DNA from: Bradyrhizobium sp. CB1015
GTDB lineage: Bacteria; Pseudomonadota; Alphaproteobacteria; Rhizobiales; Xanthobacteraceae
Direction of reading: 5' to 3'
NCBI RefSeq assembly: GCF_025200925.1
Contig: NZ_CP104174.1
Location: 4,588,001-4,652,000 of the forward strand
Length of the DNA stretch: 64,000 bases
The notes below the pieces were generated by a model. It did not search any database and was not told the origin of the DNA. It saw only the letters and a list, made by a program, of their open reading frames with translations. Each line of letters starts with the position of its first letter. Positions within the stretch are counted from its first letter, which is position 1. Shown piece by piece: positions 55,824 through 64,000 of this stretch. The translations under genes and the position numbers were made by a program.

Positions 55824-57375
55824 AGTGTTCCCCATACTCGGTTCTTTTGACGTCCAATTTCGTCCAATCTTGTTGGGCGATTGACTCAAGGTAGGTCGAT
55901 TCCGTTCCGTCGGATAGTGCCCCACTGATCACACCCCTAGGCAATTTGCGAGGCGCCGAATCAGGCAAGGCGTATCCGTTTGTATCTTTCCTCGGAACCA
56001 TTTCGAAAAGGTCAAGAAAGCGGGTTCGAGCGATTCCAACGAAGGCCTCGAACTTGACGGCGTCTTCGTCGGCTTCCCTGTCCTGATCGACTTGTATCGC
56101 TCGCTTGTAGAGCTTTTTGGCTCGACTCTTAGGATAAGGCTCGATGTAGACGACTCGCTTTATGCCAGATGCAACGATGTGTCGAGCGCACATATGGCAA
56201 GGAAATATCGTGCAGAAAAGGGTACCCTCCTTGACGGAAATGCCCCGCATCGCGGCGTCACATATGGCGGCCATTTCAGCATGAACGATGCGACCAAACT
56301 CCAAAAGGCTGGCAACCATTGTTCCAGCGAGCGGCTTCTTTTCGCCCTGCAGCGCCTCTTGGGCGCGCTGTTCTCGGGGCAACTCCTTCTTTTCTTTCAC
56401 CAGCCAGTCGGCATTTGCGAGAGCATCAAGAAGTTCGCCGACGATCTCTTTCCGGGTGCCTGCGGCGGCATCCTGGCCGACTTTATAGTCTCGGTAATCT
56501 TTCTCGGTACCAGCCACGTCGTCCCAAATGACACCACCGCCAGCCCGCGGGACCTCGTTGCAGCCCGTCGCTAGAATTTCTCCTGTCTGTGTAGCGATTA
56601 CGGCTCCGACCTGCCGCGACAAGTCTGCCGACCGTTGCGCGGCTGCGCGCGCTTGGAACATCAAAATTTCATCGACTGTCGGCGTAATATAAGGAGCCTG
56701 GAAGAGAAGTTGAACGAAGCGGCGCGCATCCGGGCGAAGAGAAATGCCAGCCTTTAGAAAGACATCGGCGAGTGGAAATACATCCTCTAGGAGCTGTCCA
56801 TGCGGTATGCTCCGCTCCTTTTGGTCGGTCTCGATCAGCCGTTCAGCAGTTGCTTTATGAGACTCGGGGGCCGAGGAATTCTTGCTGTTGGCTATTCGTC
56901 TGCAAAGATTCTCGATCCTCTGATCCTTGTGTTCGTAGACAGAAATTAGGATAGCACGCTGCCCAAACAGCTTCCGAAACATCTCGAGCTCTTCGGGCCG
57001 TTTCAGGGATGAAATAATAAATGCGTGCCGTTCGGCTGGAACCGATGGGTCGCCGCTTACCTTTTCTCTTGTCTTGCGGATCTGGGTTAAAGCCAGCCTG
57101 GCTACGGCATCCGCCTTTCCGACAACTCGTCGGATTTCATTTCCAGCGATCATGCTTTGACGGATTCGCTCATCCTCTGCAGTGAGTTCGCTGAGATGTT
57201 CGAGGCCAGGAATCTGGGCCATTAGCTTGCTCAGCTTGATCGGGACCGGAATGTAATCAACCCCTGCCAACTCAGCCGAAAGCACATCGCTCACGCTTCC
57301 CGAGTCAGTACCGGCAGCCGCGCTAATGCAGAAAACGAGCTCTGGGAAATACGTCTTGCTGTCTACTTCCGTCAT
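55813..57375 (-). CDS. Antiphage-type dCTP/dCMP deaminase (AvcD/DcdV-like)
   Basis: A 520-residue two-domain protein. The N-terminal half (about 1-225) is a kinase-like P-loop NTPase-type domain opening ELVFCISAAAGTDSGSVSDV; the C-terminal half is a deoxycytidylate deaminase with zinc motifs HAEMAAI (near residue 365) and PCHMCARHI. This fusion is known for phage-defence deaminases (AvcD, DcdV), which deplete dCTP/dCMP pools during infection. ATG 57375 has AGGA upstream. The canonical Walker A lysine is not obvious, as in some family members. Located beside an orphan antitoxin and a gene fragment. Confidence 0.88.
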   Translation of the reverse strand: MTEVDSKTYFPELVFCISAAAGTDSGSVSDVLSAELAGVDYIPVPIKLSKLMAQIPGLEHLSELTAEDERIRQSMIAGNEIRRVVGKADAVARLALTQIRKTREKVSGDPSVPAERHAFIISSLKRPEELEMFRKLFGQRAILISVYEHKDQRIENLCRRIANSKNSSAPESHKATAERLIETDQKERSIPHGQLLEDVFPLADVFLKAGISLRPDARRFVQLLFQAPYITPTVDEILMFQARAAAQRSADLSRQVGAVIATQTGEILATGCNEVPRAGGGVIWDDVAGTEKDYRDYKVGQDAAAGTRKEIVGELLDALANADWLVKEKKELPREQRAQEALQGEKKPLAGTMVASLLEFGRIVHAEMAAICDAAMRGISVKEGTLFCTIFPCHMCARHIVASGIKRVVYIEPYPKSRAKKLYKRAIQVDQDREADEDAVKFEAFVGIARTRFLDLFEMVPRKDTNGYALPDSAPRKLPRGVISGALSDGTESTYLESIAQQDWTKLDVKRTEYGEHYDL

Positions 57376-57777
57376 CTTTTCCTCAGGTGCTCAAAGGCTC
57401 GAACGGGATGGCGTGTGGTCATTTCACATCGTTGATTCTAGCCGAGTTCGCGGCGCGGTGGCTTCCAGATGGTCGCAGGAACGCAATCTAAGATATTGAA
57501 ACGAAAACGGAAAATAAGATCGCACAGTGTTTCGCCTGCATAATGCCTGTACGATCCGAAGGCGCGCCGATCGGCCCCCATGAGGACTGGCTGCAGTTGC
57601 CCTCTGAGGCTCCGGTGCTCTCCTTCACGGACAAACATTTTGACGACGAAAGCCCACCGCTGGCGGTGGGCTCTCGCAATTGGAAATTTCGGAATGGACA
57701 TCCGAAACTGGCCATAGTGGACACAAAAGTATGCGGGGTGGACAACTATCGCCGACCCCACACTTGCGCTGTTGTTA
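57376..57777. other. 402-bp gap upstream of the deaminase, downstream of nrdJ
   Basis: The minus strand carries a terminator-like hairpin for nrdJ at 57651-57672, then about 275 bp before the deaminase start. No protein is recognised in it. AvcD-type deaminases in Vibrio are kept inactive by an upstream small RNA (AvcI); a similar RNA could lie here, but no conserved structure can be shown by eye. Confidence 0.35.
57651..57672 (-). terminator. Strong hairpin after nrdJ
   Basis: AGCCCACCGC and GCGGTGGGCT are exact reverse complements (10 bp, effective 8-bp stem with a 6-nt loop), 106 nt after the nrdJ stop on the minus strand. A T-rich start (TTTCG) follows on that strand but the T tract is poor, so intrinsic termination is likely but not certain. 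Confidence 0.55.
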
Positions 57778-60700
57778 TCAGCTGCACCCCGTCGTGCTTC
57801 CACACGTATCGCACTTCATACAGGTCCCATTCCGCACCAGCGTGAAGTTGCCGCACTCGCTGCACATCTCGCCCTCGTAGCCCTTGGCCTTTGCTTCCGC
57901 GCGGCGCTCGGCCTTGCTCGGCACCACCGTCTGCGCGGTACCGGCCCTGCTCCACTGCAACTGCTCGAGCTTCTCCGTCGGAGACAGGTCGTGGCTGGCT
58001 TCCTGCTTCAGGGCGACGGCGCCTTCGATGGCATCGCCGACGCGGGAAGAGGTGCCGTGGGCGGCGAGGGCCGTGACCCGGCTGCCGCCGGACGGGGCGC
58101 TATCGTTGCCTTGCGAGACCGCGGTCGAGCCGCCGCGCATCACGACAAGGTTGTCCGTGCGCGAGCGGGTGAGGCCGCGCGAGACCAGTTTTGTGGCGTG
58201 GTGGCCGCCGTCCTCGTCCGGCTCCTTCCCTTCCTCGACGCCCTTGCCGAGCGCGTCAAAGCCCGTCTCGTTGGGGTCGACGTGGGCGAGGTCGAAGCGC
58301 GAGAGATAGCTCACCGCGAGCTCGCGGAAGACGTAGTCGAGGATCGAGGTCGCGTACTTGATGCTGTCGTTGCCCTGCACGGGGCCCGCCGGCTCGAAGC
58401 GGGTGAAGGTGAAGGCGTCGACGTATTCGTCGAGCGGCACGCCGTACTGCAGGCCGAGCGACACCGCGATGGCGAAGTTGTTGATGAAGGAGCGCAGCGC
58501 CGCACCTTCCTTGTGCATGTCGATGAAGATCTCACCGAGACGGCCGTCATCATATTCGCCGGTGCGCAGGTACACCTTGTGGCCGCCGACGACCGCCTTC
58601 TGGGTGTAGCCCTTGCGGCGATCCGGCATCTTCTCGCGCTCGCGCATCACGACGATGCGCTCGACCAGCTTCTCGACGACCTTTTCGGCCACGTGCGTGG
58701 CGCGCGCCGCCATCGGCTTCTCGTGCAGCGACTCGACCGCATCGTCCTCGTCCTCATCGTCGCTGATGAGCTGCGAGTTGAGCGGCTGGCTGAGCTTGGA
58801 GCCGTCGCGATAGAGCGCGTTGGCCTTCAAGGCGAGTTTCCACGACAGCATGTAGGCGGACTTGCAGTCCTCCACCGTGGCGTCGTTCGGCATGTTGATG
58901 GTCTTGGAGATCGCGCCCGAGATGAAGGGCTGCGCCGCCGCCATCATGCGGATGTGGCTCTCGACCGACAGGTAGCGCTTGCCGATCTTGCCGCAGGGGT
59001 TGGCACAGTCGAACACCGGATAGTGCTCAGGCCTAAGGTGCGGGGCACCTTCCACCGTCATCGCGCCGCAGATGTGGACGTTGGCCGCCTCGATCTCGCG
59101 CTTGGTGAAGCCGACGGCCTGGAGCAGGTCGAAGCCGGGCGCGGCAATGGCTTCAGCGCCAATGCCGAGCTGGTCGCGGATGAAGTCCTCGCCAAAAGTC
59201 CACTTGTTGAAGGCGAACTTGATGTCGAAGGCGGTCGGCAGGGCCTTCTCGACCTTGGCGATCGCTTCATCCGTGAAGCCCTTGGCCTTCAGCGTGGTGA
59301 CGTTGATGCCGGGGGCGTTCGCCAGCGAGCCGTGGCCGACGGCGTAGGCCTCGATCTCCGCGATCTCGCTCTCGCGATAGCCGAGCGCGCGCAGCGCTGC
59401 GGGGACCGCACGGTTGATGATCTTGAAGTAGCCGCCGCCGGCGAGCTTCTTGAACTTGACCAGCGCGAAGTCCGGTTCGATGCCGGTGGTGTCGCAATCC
59501 ATGACGAGGCCGATCGTGCCGGTCGGCGCGACCACCGTGGTCTGGGCGTTGCGATAGCCGTGCTTCTCGCCGAGCTCGAGCGCCGCATCCCAGGCTGCCT
59601 GGGCATGGCTGACGAGGTCTGCTTGCGGGCAGGAGACGAGGTCGAGCGGCACCGGGTTGACGCTGAGCGCCTCGTAGCCCGACGCCTCGCCGTGCGCGGC
59701 GCGGCGGTGGTTGCGGATCACGCGCAGCATGTGCGCGGCGTTCTTCTTGTAGCCGGGGAAAGTGCCGAGCTCGGCCGCGATCTCGGCCGAGGTCTTGTAG
59801 GTGATGCCGGTCATCACCGCTGTCAGCGCACCGCAGAGCGCGCGGCCTTCCTTGGAGTCGTAGGGCAGGCCCATGGTCATCAAGAGGCCGCCGATATTGG
59901 CGTAGCCGAGGCCGAGCGTGCGGAACTCGTAGGAGAGCTCGGCGATCGCCTTCGACGGGAACTGCGCCATCATGACGGAGATTTCCAGCACGATGGTCCA
60001 GAGCCGGCAGAGGTGCTCATAGCCTTCGACGTCGAATAGTTTTGTCGTGGTGTTGTAGAACGTCAGCAGATTGGCGGACGCCAGGTTGCACGCCGTATCG
60101 TCCAGGAACATGTATTCCGAGCACGGATTGGACGCGCGGATGTCGCCGGACGCCTTGCAGGTGTGCCAGTCGTTCATCGTGGTGTTGAAGTGCAGGCCCG
60201 GGTCGGCCGAGGCCCAGGCGGCGTAGCCGATCTTCTCCCAGAGGTCGCGCGCCTTCAGCGTCTTCGTCACCTTCTTCGAGGTGCGGGCGGTCAGATTCCA
60301 ATCGCCGTCGGTCTCGACCGCGCGCAGGAAGTCGTCCTTGAGCGAGACCGAGTTGTTGGAGTTCTGCCCGGATACGGTGAGGTAGGCTTCGCTATCCCAG
60401 TCGGTGTCGTAGGTGTCGAACTGGATGTCCTTGTAGCCCTGCTTGGCGAACTGGATGACGCGCTTGATGTAATTGTCAGGCACGAGGCTGCGGCGGGCGA
60501 GCTTGATCTCGCGGCGCAGGGCAGGGTTCTTCTCGGGGTCGAAGCAATCGTCGCCCGAGCCTTCGCAGTTGACGCAGGCCTTCAGCACCGCCTTCAGGTG
60601 CTTCTGGTTGATCTTGGATCCCGTGACGAGGGCGGCGACCTTCTGCTCCTCCTTCACCTTCCAGTCGATATAGGTCTCGATGTCGGGGTGATCGACGTCC

Positions 60701-61548
60701 ACGACGACCATCTTGGCCGCGCGGCGCGTGGTGCCGCCCGACTTGATCGCGCCGGCAGCGCGGTCGCCGATCTTGAGGAAGCTCATCAGGCCCGACGAGC
60801 GGCCGCCGCCGGAGAGCTTTTCGCCTTCGCCGCGCAGGCGCGAGAAGTTGGAGCCGGTGCCGGAGCCGTATTTGAACAGGCGGGCTTCGCGGACCCAGAG
60901 GTCCATGATGCCGCCTTCGTTGACGAGGTCGTCACCGACGCCCTGGATGAAGCAGGCGTGCGGCTGCGGATGCTCGTAGGCCGACTTTGACTTGGTCAGC
61001 TTAGCCGTGAAGGGGTCGACGTAATAATGGCCCTGGCCGGGGCCGTCGATGCCGTAGGCCCAGTGCAGGCCGGTGTTGAACCATTGCGGCGAGTTCGGCG
61101 CGACCATCTGCATGGCGAGCATGTAGCGGAGCTCGTCATAGAAGGCCTGAGCGTCGTCGTCCGAAGTGAAATAACCGCCCTTCCAGCCCCAATAGGTCCA
61201 GCAGCCGGCGAGGCGGTCGAACACCTGCTTGGCCGAGAGCTCGCTGACATAGCGCTCTTTCTCGGGCAGCGCATTGAGCGCGTCGGTGTCGGGCACGGAG
61301 CGCCACAGGAAGGAGGGGACGGATTCCTCCTCGACCTTCTTCAGGCGCGCGGCAACGCCCGCTTTGCGGAAATATTTCTGGGCCAGCACGTCGGAGGCGA
61401 CCTGCGACCACTCGCTCGGCACCTCGACATTGTCCAATTTGAACACGACCGAGCCGTCGGGATTGCGAATCTCCGACGTGGTCAGGCGGAATTCGATTCC
61501 CGCATAAGGTGACTGTCCTTGGGTGGTGTAGCGCCGCTCAATCCGCAT
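57778..61548 (-). CDS. nrdJ: Adenosylcobalamin-dependent ribonucleotide reductase (NrdJ)
   Basis: A 1256-residue class II ribonucleotide reductase, long form. It reduces ribonucleotides to deoxyribonucleotides with B12. Markers are [40 protein letters not shown] and a C-terminal zinc ribbon [22 protein letters not shown] 61548 is chosen over an upstream frame. It is the standard aerobic/anaerobic RNR of Bradyrhizobium-like bacteria. No cobalamin riboswitch is evident upstream. Confidence 0.96.
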   Translation of the reverse strand: MRIERRYTTQGQSPYAGIEFRLTTSEIRNPDGSVVFKLDNVEVPSEWSQVASDVLAQKYFRKAGVAARLKKVEEESVPSFLWRSVPDTDALNALPEKERYVSELSAKQVFDRLAGCWTYWGWKGGYFTSDDDAQAFYDELRYMLAMQMVAPNSPQWFNTGLHWAYGIDGPGQGHYYVDPFTAKLTKSKSAYEHPQPHACFIQGVGDDLVNEGGIMDLWVREARLFKYGSGTGSNFSRLRGEGEKLSGGGRSSGLMSFLKIGDRAAGAIKSGGTTRRAAKMVVVDVDHPDIETYIDWKVKEEQKVAALVTGSKINQKHLKAVLKACVNCEGSGDDCFDPEKNPALRREIKLARRSLVPDNYIKRVIQFAKQGYKDIQFDTYDTDWDSEAYLTVSGQNSNNSVSLKDDFLRAVETDGDWNLTARTSKKVTKTLKARDLWEKIGYAAWASADPGLHFNTTMNDWHTCKASGDIRASNPCSEYMFLDDTACNLASANLLTFYNTTTKLFDVEGYEHLCRLWTIVLEISVMMAQFPSKAIAELSYEFRTLGLGYANIGGLLMTMGLPYDSKEGRALCGALTAVMTGITYKTSAEIAAELGTFPGYKKNAAHMLRVIRNHRRAAHGEASGYEALSVNPVPLDLVSCPQADLVSHAQAAWDAALELGEKHGYRNAQTTVVAPTGTIGLVMDCDTTGIEPDFALVKFKKLAGGGYFKIINRAVPAALRALGYRESEIAEIEAYAVGHGSLANAPGINVTTLKAKGFTDEAIAKVEKALPTAFDIKFAFNKWTFGEDFIRDQLGIGAEAIAAPGFDLLQAVGFTKREIEAANVHICGAMTVEGAPHLRPEHYPVFDCANPCGKIGKRYLSVESHIRMMAAAQPFISGAISKTINMPNDATVEDCKSAYMLSWKLALKANALYRDGSKLSQPLNSQLISDDEDEDDAVESLHEKPMAARATHVAEKVVEKLVERIVVMREREKMPDRRKGYTQKAVVGGHKVYLRTGEYDDGRLGEIFIDMHKEGAALRSFINNFAIAVSLGLQYGVPLDEYVDAFTFTRFEPAGPVQGNDSIKYATSILDYVFRELAVSYLSRFDLAHVDPNETGFDALGKGVEEGKEPDEDGGHHATKLVSRGLTRSRTDNLVVMRGGSTAVSQGNDSAPSGGSRVTALAAHGTSSRVGDAIEGAVALKQEASHDLSPTEKLEQLQWSRAGTAQTVVPSKAERRAEAKAKGYEGEMCSECGNFTLVRNGTCMKCDTCGSTTGCS

Positions 61549-62318
61549 CGTCTTGCCCCGTCCTTTTCTTTGACCGGTCCCGCCCCTCACTCTGGGCGTG
61601 CCGGGTCGTCATTGCATCTCGCGTCGCCTTCGGCCGTTCGGCCTTGGGGCACCGCAGTTCAGCCGGTGGATCCGGCCCTGTTTTTTTCCCGGCGCGAGCT
61701 CGATGCGTCGCATCGATCATCCCGCCGGCATGTCCACACCCATCCGCCCCCAAGGGGATGTGCGCGACATGCGTTCAACGCCCCACAACGTCCACTTCGT
61801 CATCGATGCCATCCGAGCCTGTTGCCGGCCCGTTCTGGCGCCCGAAGAGCCTGCATTCCGAGGGCAGACAAGCCCTCATCCGCAGCCTTTGGCCGGCTGG
61901 CGGAGCTGAAATTTGCGAGACCCTTTGGGGGGAGTGCCGGCGGGACGCAAACTCACTCGCGCCGAACGGACCGAAAGCTAGGACTCTCCGTTGCGCCCGT
62001 CAAGAACTAGTGCGAGTTCCTGAATCAAATACTAAATATGGTGGATTGTGGGGGATAACAGGGGTCTTCGCCGCGCCTGTTGTGGACCCAAGTATCAGTG
62101 AGTCCTCAGGGATTCCCAACCGAAAAAATTTGCATGCCGTGATGATGCGGAACCTTCATCCCGCTGTTCACAGGGCAGCTATATTTTTGAGCAATGGGAT
62201 TGCGTCAGCAGGACTCACGTAGCCCTACGGAGGGTGAAGGCAGGCATGCCCGCCGAAATGGTGGTGGGACCCGCGAATCCGGGCCAAGCTGACCCCAGAT
62301 TTTGCCGGGCTACCCGAC
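61549..62318. other. 770-bp region between divergent nrdJ and EamA genes
   Basis: No intact gene is seen; frames on both strands are Arg/Pro-rich shadows. An NrdR-box-like element, ACTAAATATGGT near 62033-62044, fits the consensus only partly. The AT-rich portion from 62030 to 62200 probably contains the nrdJ promoter. No recognised RNA, repeat or riboswitch was found. Confidence 0.35.
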
Positions 62319-63215
62319 ATGCTTGATTTGACGACGCCGGGCGTGCGGCCGCGCATCGCCCCGGCCGGCCTGATATTCCTTGCGATCACCTCGATCGGCT
62401 GGGGCTTCAACTGGCCGGTGACGAAATTCCTGCTCGCCGAGCTGCCGCCTCTGACGCTGCGCGGGGTCACCGGCGTGCTCGGCGCGCTGCTGCTGGCGCT
62501 GCTTGCGGTGATCCGCCGGCAAAGCCTCAACGTGGAGGGCGCGATCTGGCCACGCCTTCTCACCTCGGCCGTGCTCAACGTCACCGGCTGGATGGTGCTG
62601 ATGGGTCTGGCGCTGCTCTGGCTGCCGGCGAGCGAGGCCGCGCTGATCGCCTACACGATGCCGGTCTGGGCCTCGATCATCGCCTGGCCGGTCCTCGGCG
62701 AGCAGCCGACGTTGTTGCGCACGCTGGGGCTGCTGCTGGCCTTCGCCGGCCTTGCCACGATCATGGGCGGCAACGGCATTGCCGCCAGCGTCGAGAAGAT
62801 GCCGGGCATCGTCATGGCGCTCGCCGGCGCTTTCGGCTTCGCCGTCGGCACGGTGTTCTCGAAGAAGTACCCGATCCGCCTGCCGCCGATCACCGCTGCA
62901 GCCTGGCAGATCGGGATCGGCTGCCTGCCGCTCTCGATCGTCGGCCTCCTGGTCGAGACCACGCATCTGTCGCAGGTGACGCCGGTCGGCTGGTGGCTTC
63001 TGGTCTATTCGGTCGTCGGGCAGTTCTGCATCGCCTATGTCAGCTGGTTCGCCGCGCTGGCACGCCTGCCGGCCTCTGTCGCCGCGATCGGCACCATGGC
63101 TGTGCCGGTCATCGGCGTCGTGACGTCGGCGGTTGCGCTGGGCGAGCCGCTCGGGGCAGGGCAGATCGCAGCACTGCTGCTCACGCTGGCCGCCGTGGTG
63201 ATGGCGACGCGCTAG
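62319..63215 (+). CDS. EamA/DMT-family transporter
   Basis: A 298-residue inner-membrane permease of the drug/metabolite superfamily, made of two EamA repeats with about ten helices. The first starts FLAITSIGWGFNWPVTKFLL, and the second shows GAFGFAVGTVFSKKY. The C-terminal helix ends VALGEPLGAGQ. Substrate unknown; the family exports amino acids or metabolites. It lies divergent from nrdJ and is followed by a palindromic repeat. Confidence 0.92.
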   Translation: MLDLTTPGVRPRIAPAGLIFLAITSIGWGFNWPVTKFLLAELPPLTLRGVTGVLGALLLALLAVIRRQSLNVEGAIWPRLLTSAVLNVTGWMVLMGLALLWLPASEAALIAYTMPVWASIIAWPVLGEQPTLLRTLGLLLAFAGLATIMGGNGIAASVEKMPGIVMALAGAFGFAVGTVFSKKYPIRLPPITAAAWQIGIGCLPLSIVGLLVETTHLSQVTPVGWWLLVYSVVGQFCIAYVSWFAALARLPASVAAIGTMAVPVIGVVTSAVALGEPLGAGQIAALLLTLAAVVMATR

Positions 63216-63262
63216 AGCATGATCCGGAAAAGTGTGTAGCGGTTTTCCGAAAGATCATGCTC
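63215..63262. repeat. Intergenic palindromic repeat (Bradyrhizobium type)
   Basis: A 48-bp imperfect palindrome: outer arms GAGCATGATC and GATCATGCTC are exact complements, and inner arms CGGAAAA and TTTTCCG match too, around a GTGTGTAGCGG loop. I recognise this arrangement as a short element spread between genes in Bradyrhizobium and Rhodopseudomonas. It overlaps the EamA stop codon by one base. It may fold in RNA and act as a terminator or transcript stabiliser. Confidence 0.8.
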
Positions 63263-63334
63263 GAACAATAACCTAAATCGCAATGACGATTGATTCTAAT
63301 CGCATCGCGCTTTAGCCGTCCGGACGCCGGGGTA

Positions 63335-64000
63335 TCAGTGGTCCTGAGGTTCTTTCTCTCGCCGGCGTTGTGCCGAGCCCGGCGGTTTCAACGGCAGGGC
63401 AGCAGGTGCGACAGCAAAGACTTCGAGAGCCTGGTCGTAGCCTTTGATGGTCCGCTGTCCGAGCGATGCCAACGGAACGCTATCCCTTACCCTTCCAGCG
63501 ATCGTGGGATCAGCCAGGATCTGCGCGTCCTTCGCGAGATTGCAGAGCCGCGACGCCAAATTCACCACTGCTCCCATCGCCGTGTAGTCCATCCGACCGT
63601 CATAGCCAACCGTTCCTACCGTTGCCGGCCCCATGGCAACGCCCACACCGAAGCCGATCGCGTGGCCGGCGTCACACCATCTGCCGGCAAGGGATTGAAC
63701 CGTCATTTGCAGGTCGATCGCGAGTCGGACCGCTTGAGTTGCCGGCTGTTCGCATGCGACCGGGGCATTGACCAGGAGCATGACTCCGTCGCCATCAAAG
63801 CCGATGAGCGTTGCCTCGTGACGAGTCGTCACGGCGCCGACGGCCTCGTAGTACTCTCGCATGACGGCCATGATGACATCGGGTTCATTGCGCGTGGAGA
63901 ACGCCGTGAAGCCGCGCAAGTCGCCAAAAATGACAGCCACCTCGCGTCGCTGCCCTTCGAGCAGTTCATGAGAATGCTCGACCAATTCGGCGACCTGTGA
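63335..64000 (-). CDS. Class III adenylate/guanylate cyclase, C-terminal part (runs off window)
   Basis: The frame is open to the right edge (SQVAELVEHSHELLEGQRRE before the first possible start), so this is the C-terminal half of a longer gene. The class III catalytic domain is complete: EVAVIFGDLRGFTAFS with the first metal Asp, GFDGDGVMLLVNAP with the second, and DYTAMGAVVNLASRLCNLAK with the transition-state Asn and Arg. The usual upstream partner is a GAF, PAS or TPR sensor. The C-terminal tail QRRREKEP is charged. Confidence 0.88.
   Translation of the reverse strand, partial: SQVAELVEHSHELLEGQRREVAVIFGDLRGFTAFSTRNEPDVIMAVMREYYEAVGAVTTRHEATLIGFDGDGVMLLVNAPVACEQPATQAVRLAIDLQMTVQSLAGRWCDAGHAIGFGVGVAMGPATVGTVGYDGRMDYTAMGAVVNLASRLCNLAKDAQILADPTIAGRVRDSVPLASLGQRTIKGYDQALEVFAVAPAALPLKPPGSAQRRREKEPQDH

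Noticed and set aside
57438..57803. 121-codon minus-strand ORF between the deaminase and nrdJ
   Set aside because: Overlaps the nrdJ 3' end and the hairpin, no good ribosome-binding site and no motif.
57772..60039. 755-codon plus-strand ORF opposite nrdJ
   Set aside because: Composition (repeated H, R, A, D, L) is typical of the antisense of a high-GC gene; nrdJ itself is unmistakable.
62033..62044. NrdR-box-like site upstream of nrdJ
   Set aside because: Partial match only, and no second box at the expected spacing; not reported as a site.

Overview
The window is GC-rich, densely coded, alphaproteobacterial DNA. A palindromic intergenic repeat at 63215-63262 of the kind common in Bradyrhizobium and Rhodopseudomonas, a B12-dependent ribonucleotide reductase, FixL/FixJ-type signalling and box-type benzoate catabolism together suggest Bradyrhizobium or a close relative. 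This assignment is inferred from gene content, not from a search.

1-28 kb is an aromatic catabolism block. Two tandem HTH-shikimate-kinase regulators (BoxR type) face boxC-boxB-boxA-boxD-bclA. That operon activates benzoate to benzoyl-CoA, epoxidises it, and opens the ring without direct oxygenolytic cleavage. After an alpha/beta hydrolase, an AraC regulator and a FixJ/FixL-like pair comes a second, divergent operon. It resembles the acetophenone branch known from anaerobic ethylbenzene degraders: four carboxylase subunits (apcA-D type), an ApcE-like protein, a PaaK-like CoA ligase, a 1-phenylethanol dehydrogenase (Ped-like SDR), a thiolase, and a CobW-type metal GTPase. Read together, the genes encode 1-phenylethanol -> acetophenone -> benzoylacetate -> benzoylacetyl-CoA -> benzoyl-CoA + acetyl-CoA, with benzoyl-CoA entering the box pathway beside it. 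This combination is the main biological interest of the window.

28-39 kb is an accessory zone with clear decay: hpaI, a frameshifted hpaH, a 5'-truncated hpaE fused to the tail of another gene, folD, a TetR regulator, a frameshifted MFS transporter, a carboxylesterase, a LysR gene, a Tsx-like outer membrane protein with a strong terminator, and a LysR pseudogene.

38.6-53.4 kb holds a MarR-like regulator divergent from a dienelactone hydrolase-SnoaL fusion, a complete oligopeptide/dipeptide-type ABC importer, an exported VOC protein, and a minus-strand catabolic operon (SMP-30 lactonase, cryptic D-serine dehydratase-like PLP enzyme, orphan solute-binding protein, amidase, SDR). A GntR/FCD regulator is divergent from that operon, with a perfect 16-bp palindrome between them.

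54-57.4 kb is a small mobile or defence-like patch: an acyl-CoA ligase fragment cut by an orphan HigA-like antitoxin, and an antiphage-type nucleotide deaminase (P-loop plus dCMP-deaminase domain) overlapped by a small unrecognised ORF. 57.8-64 kb returns to core-like genes: nrdJ, an EamA exporter, the palindromic repeat, and a class III cyclase that runs off the right edge.
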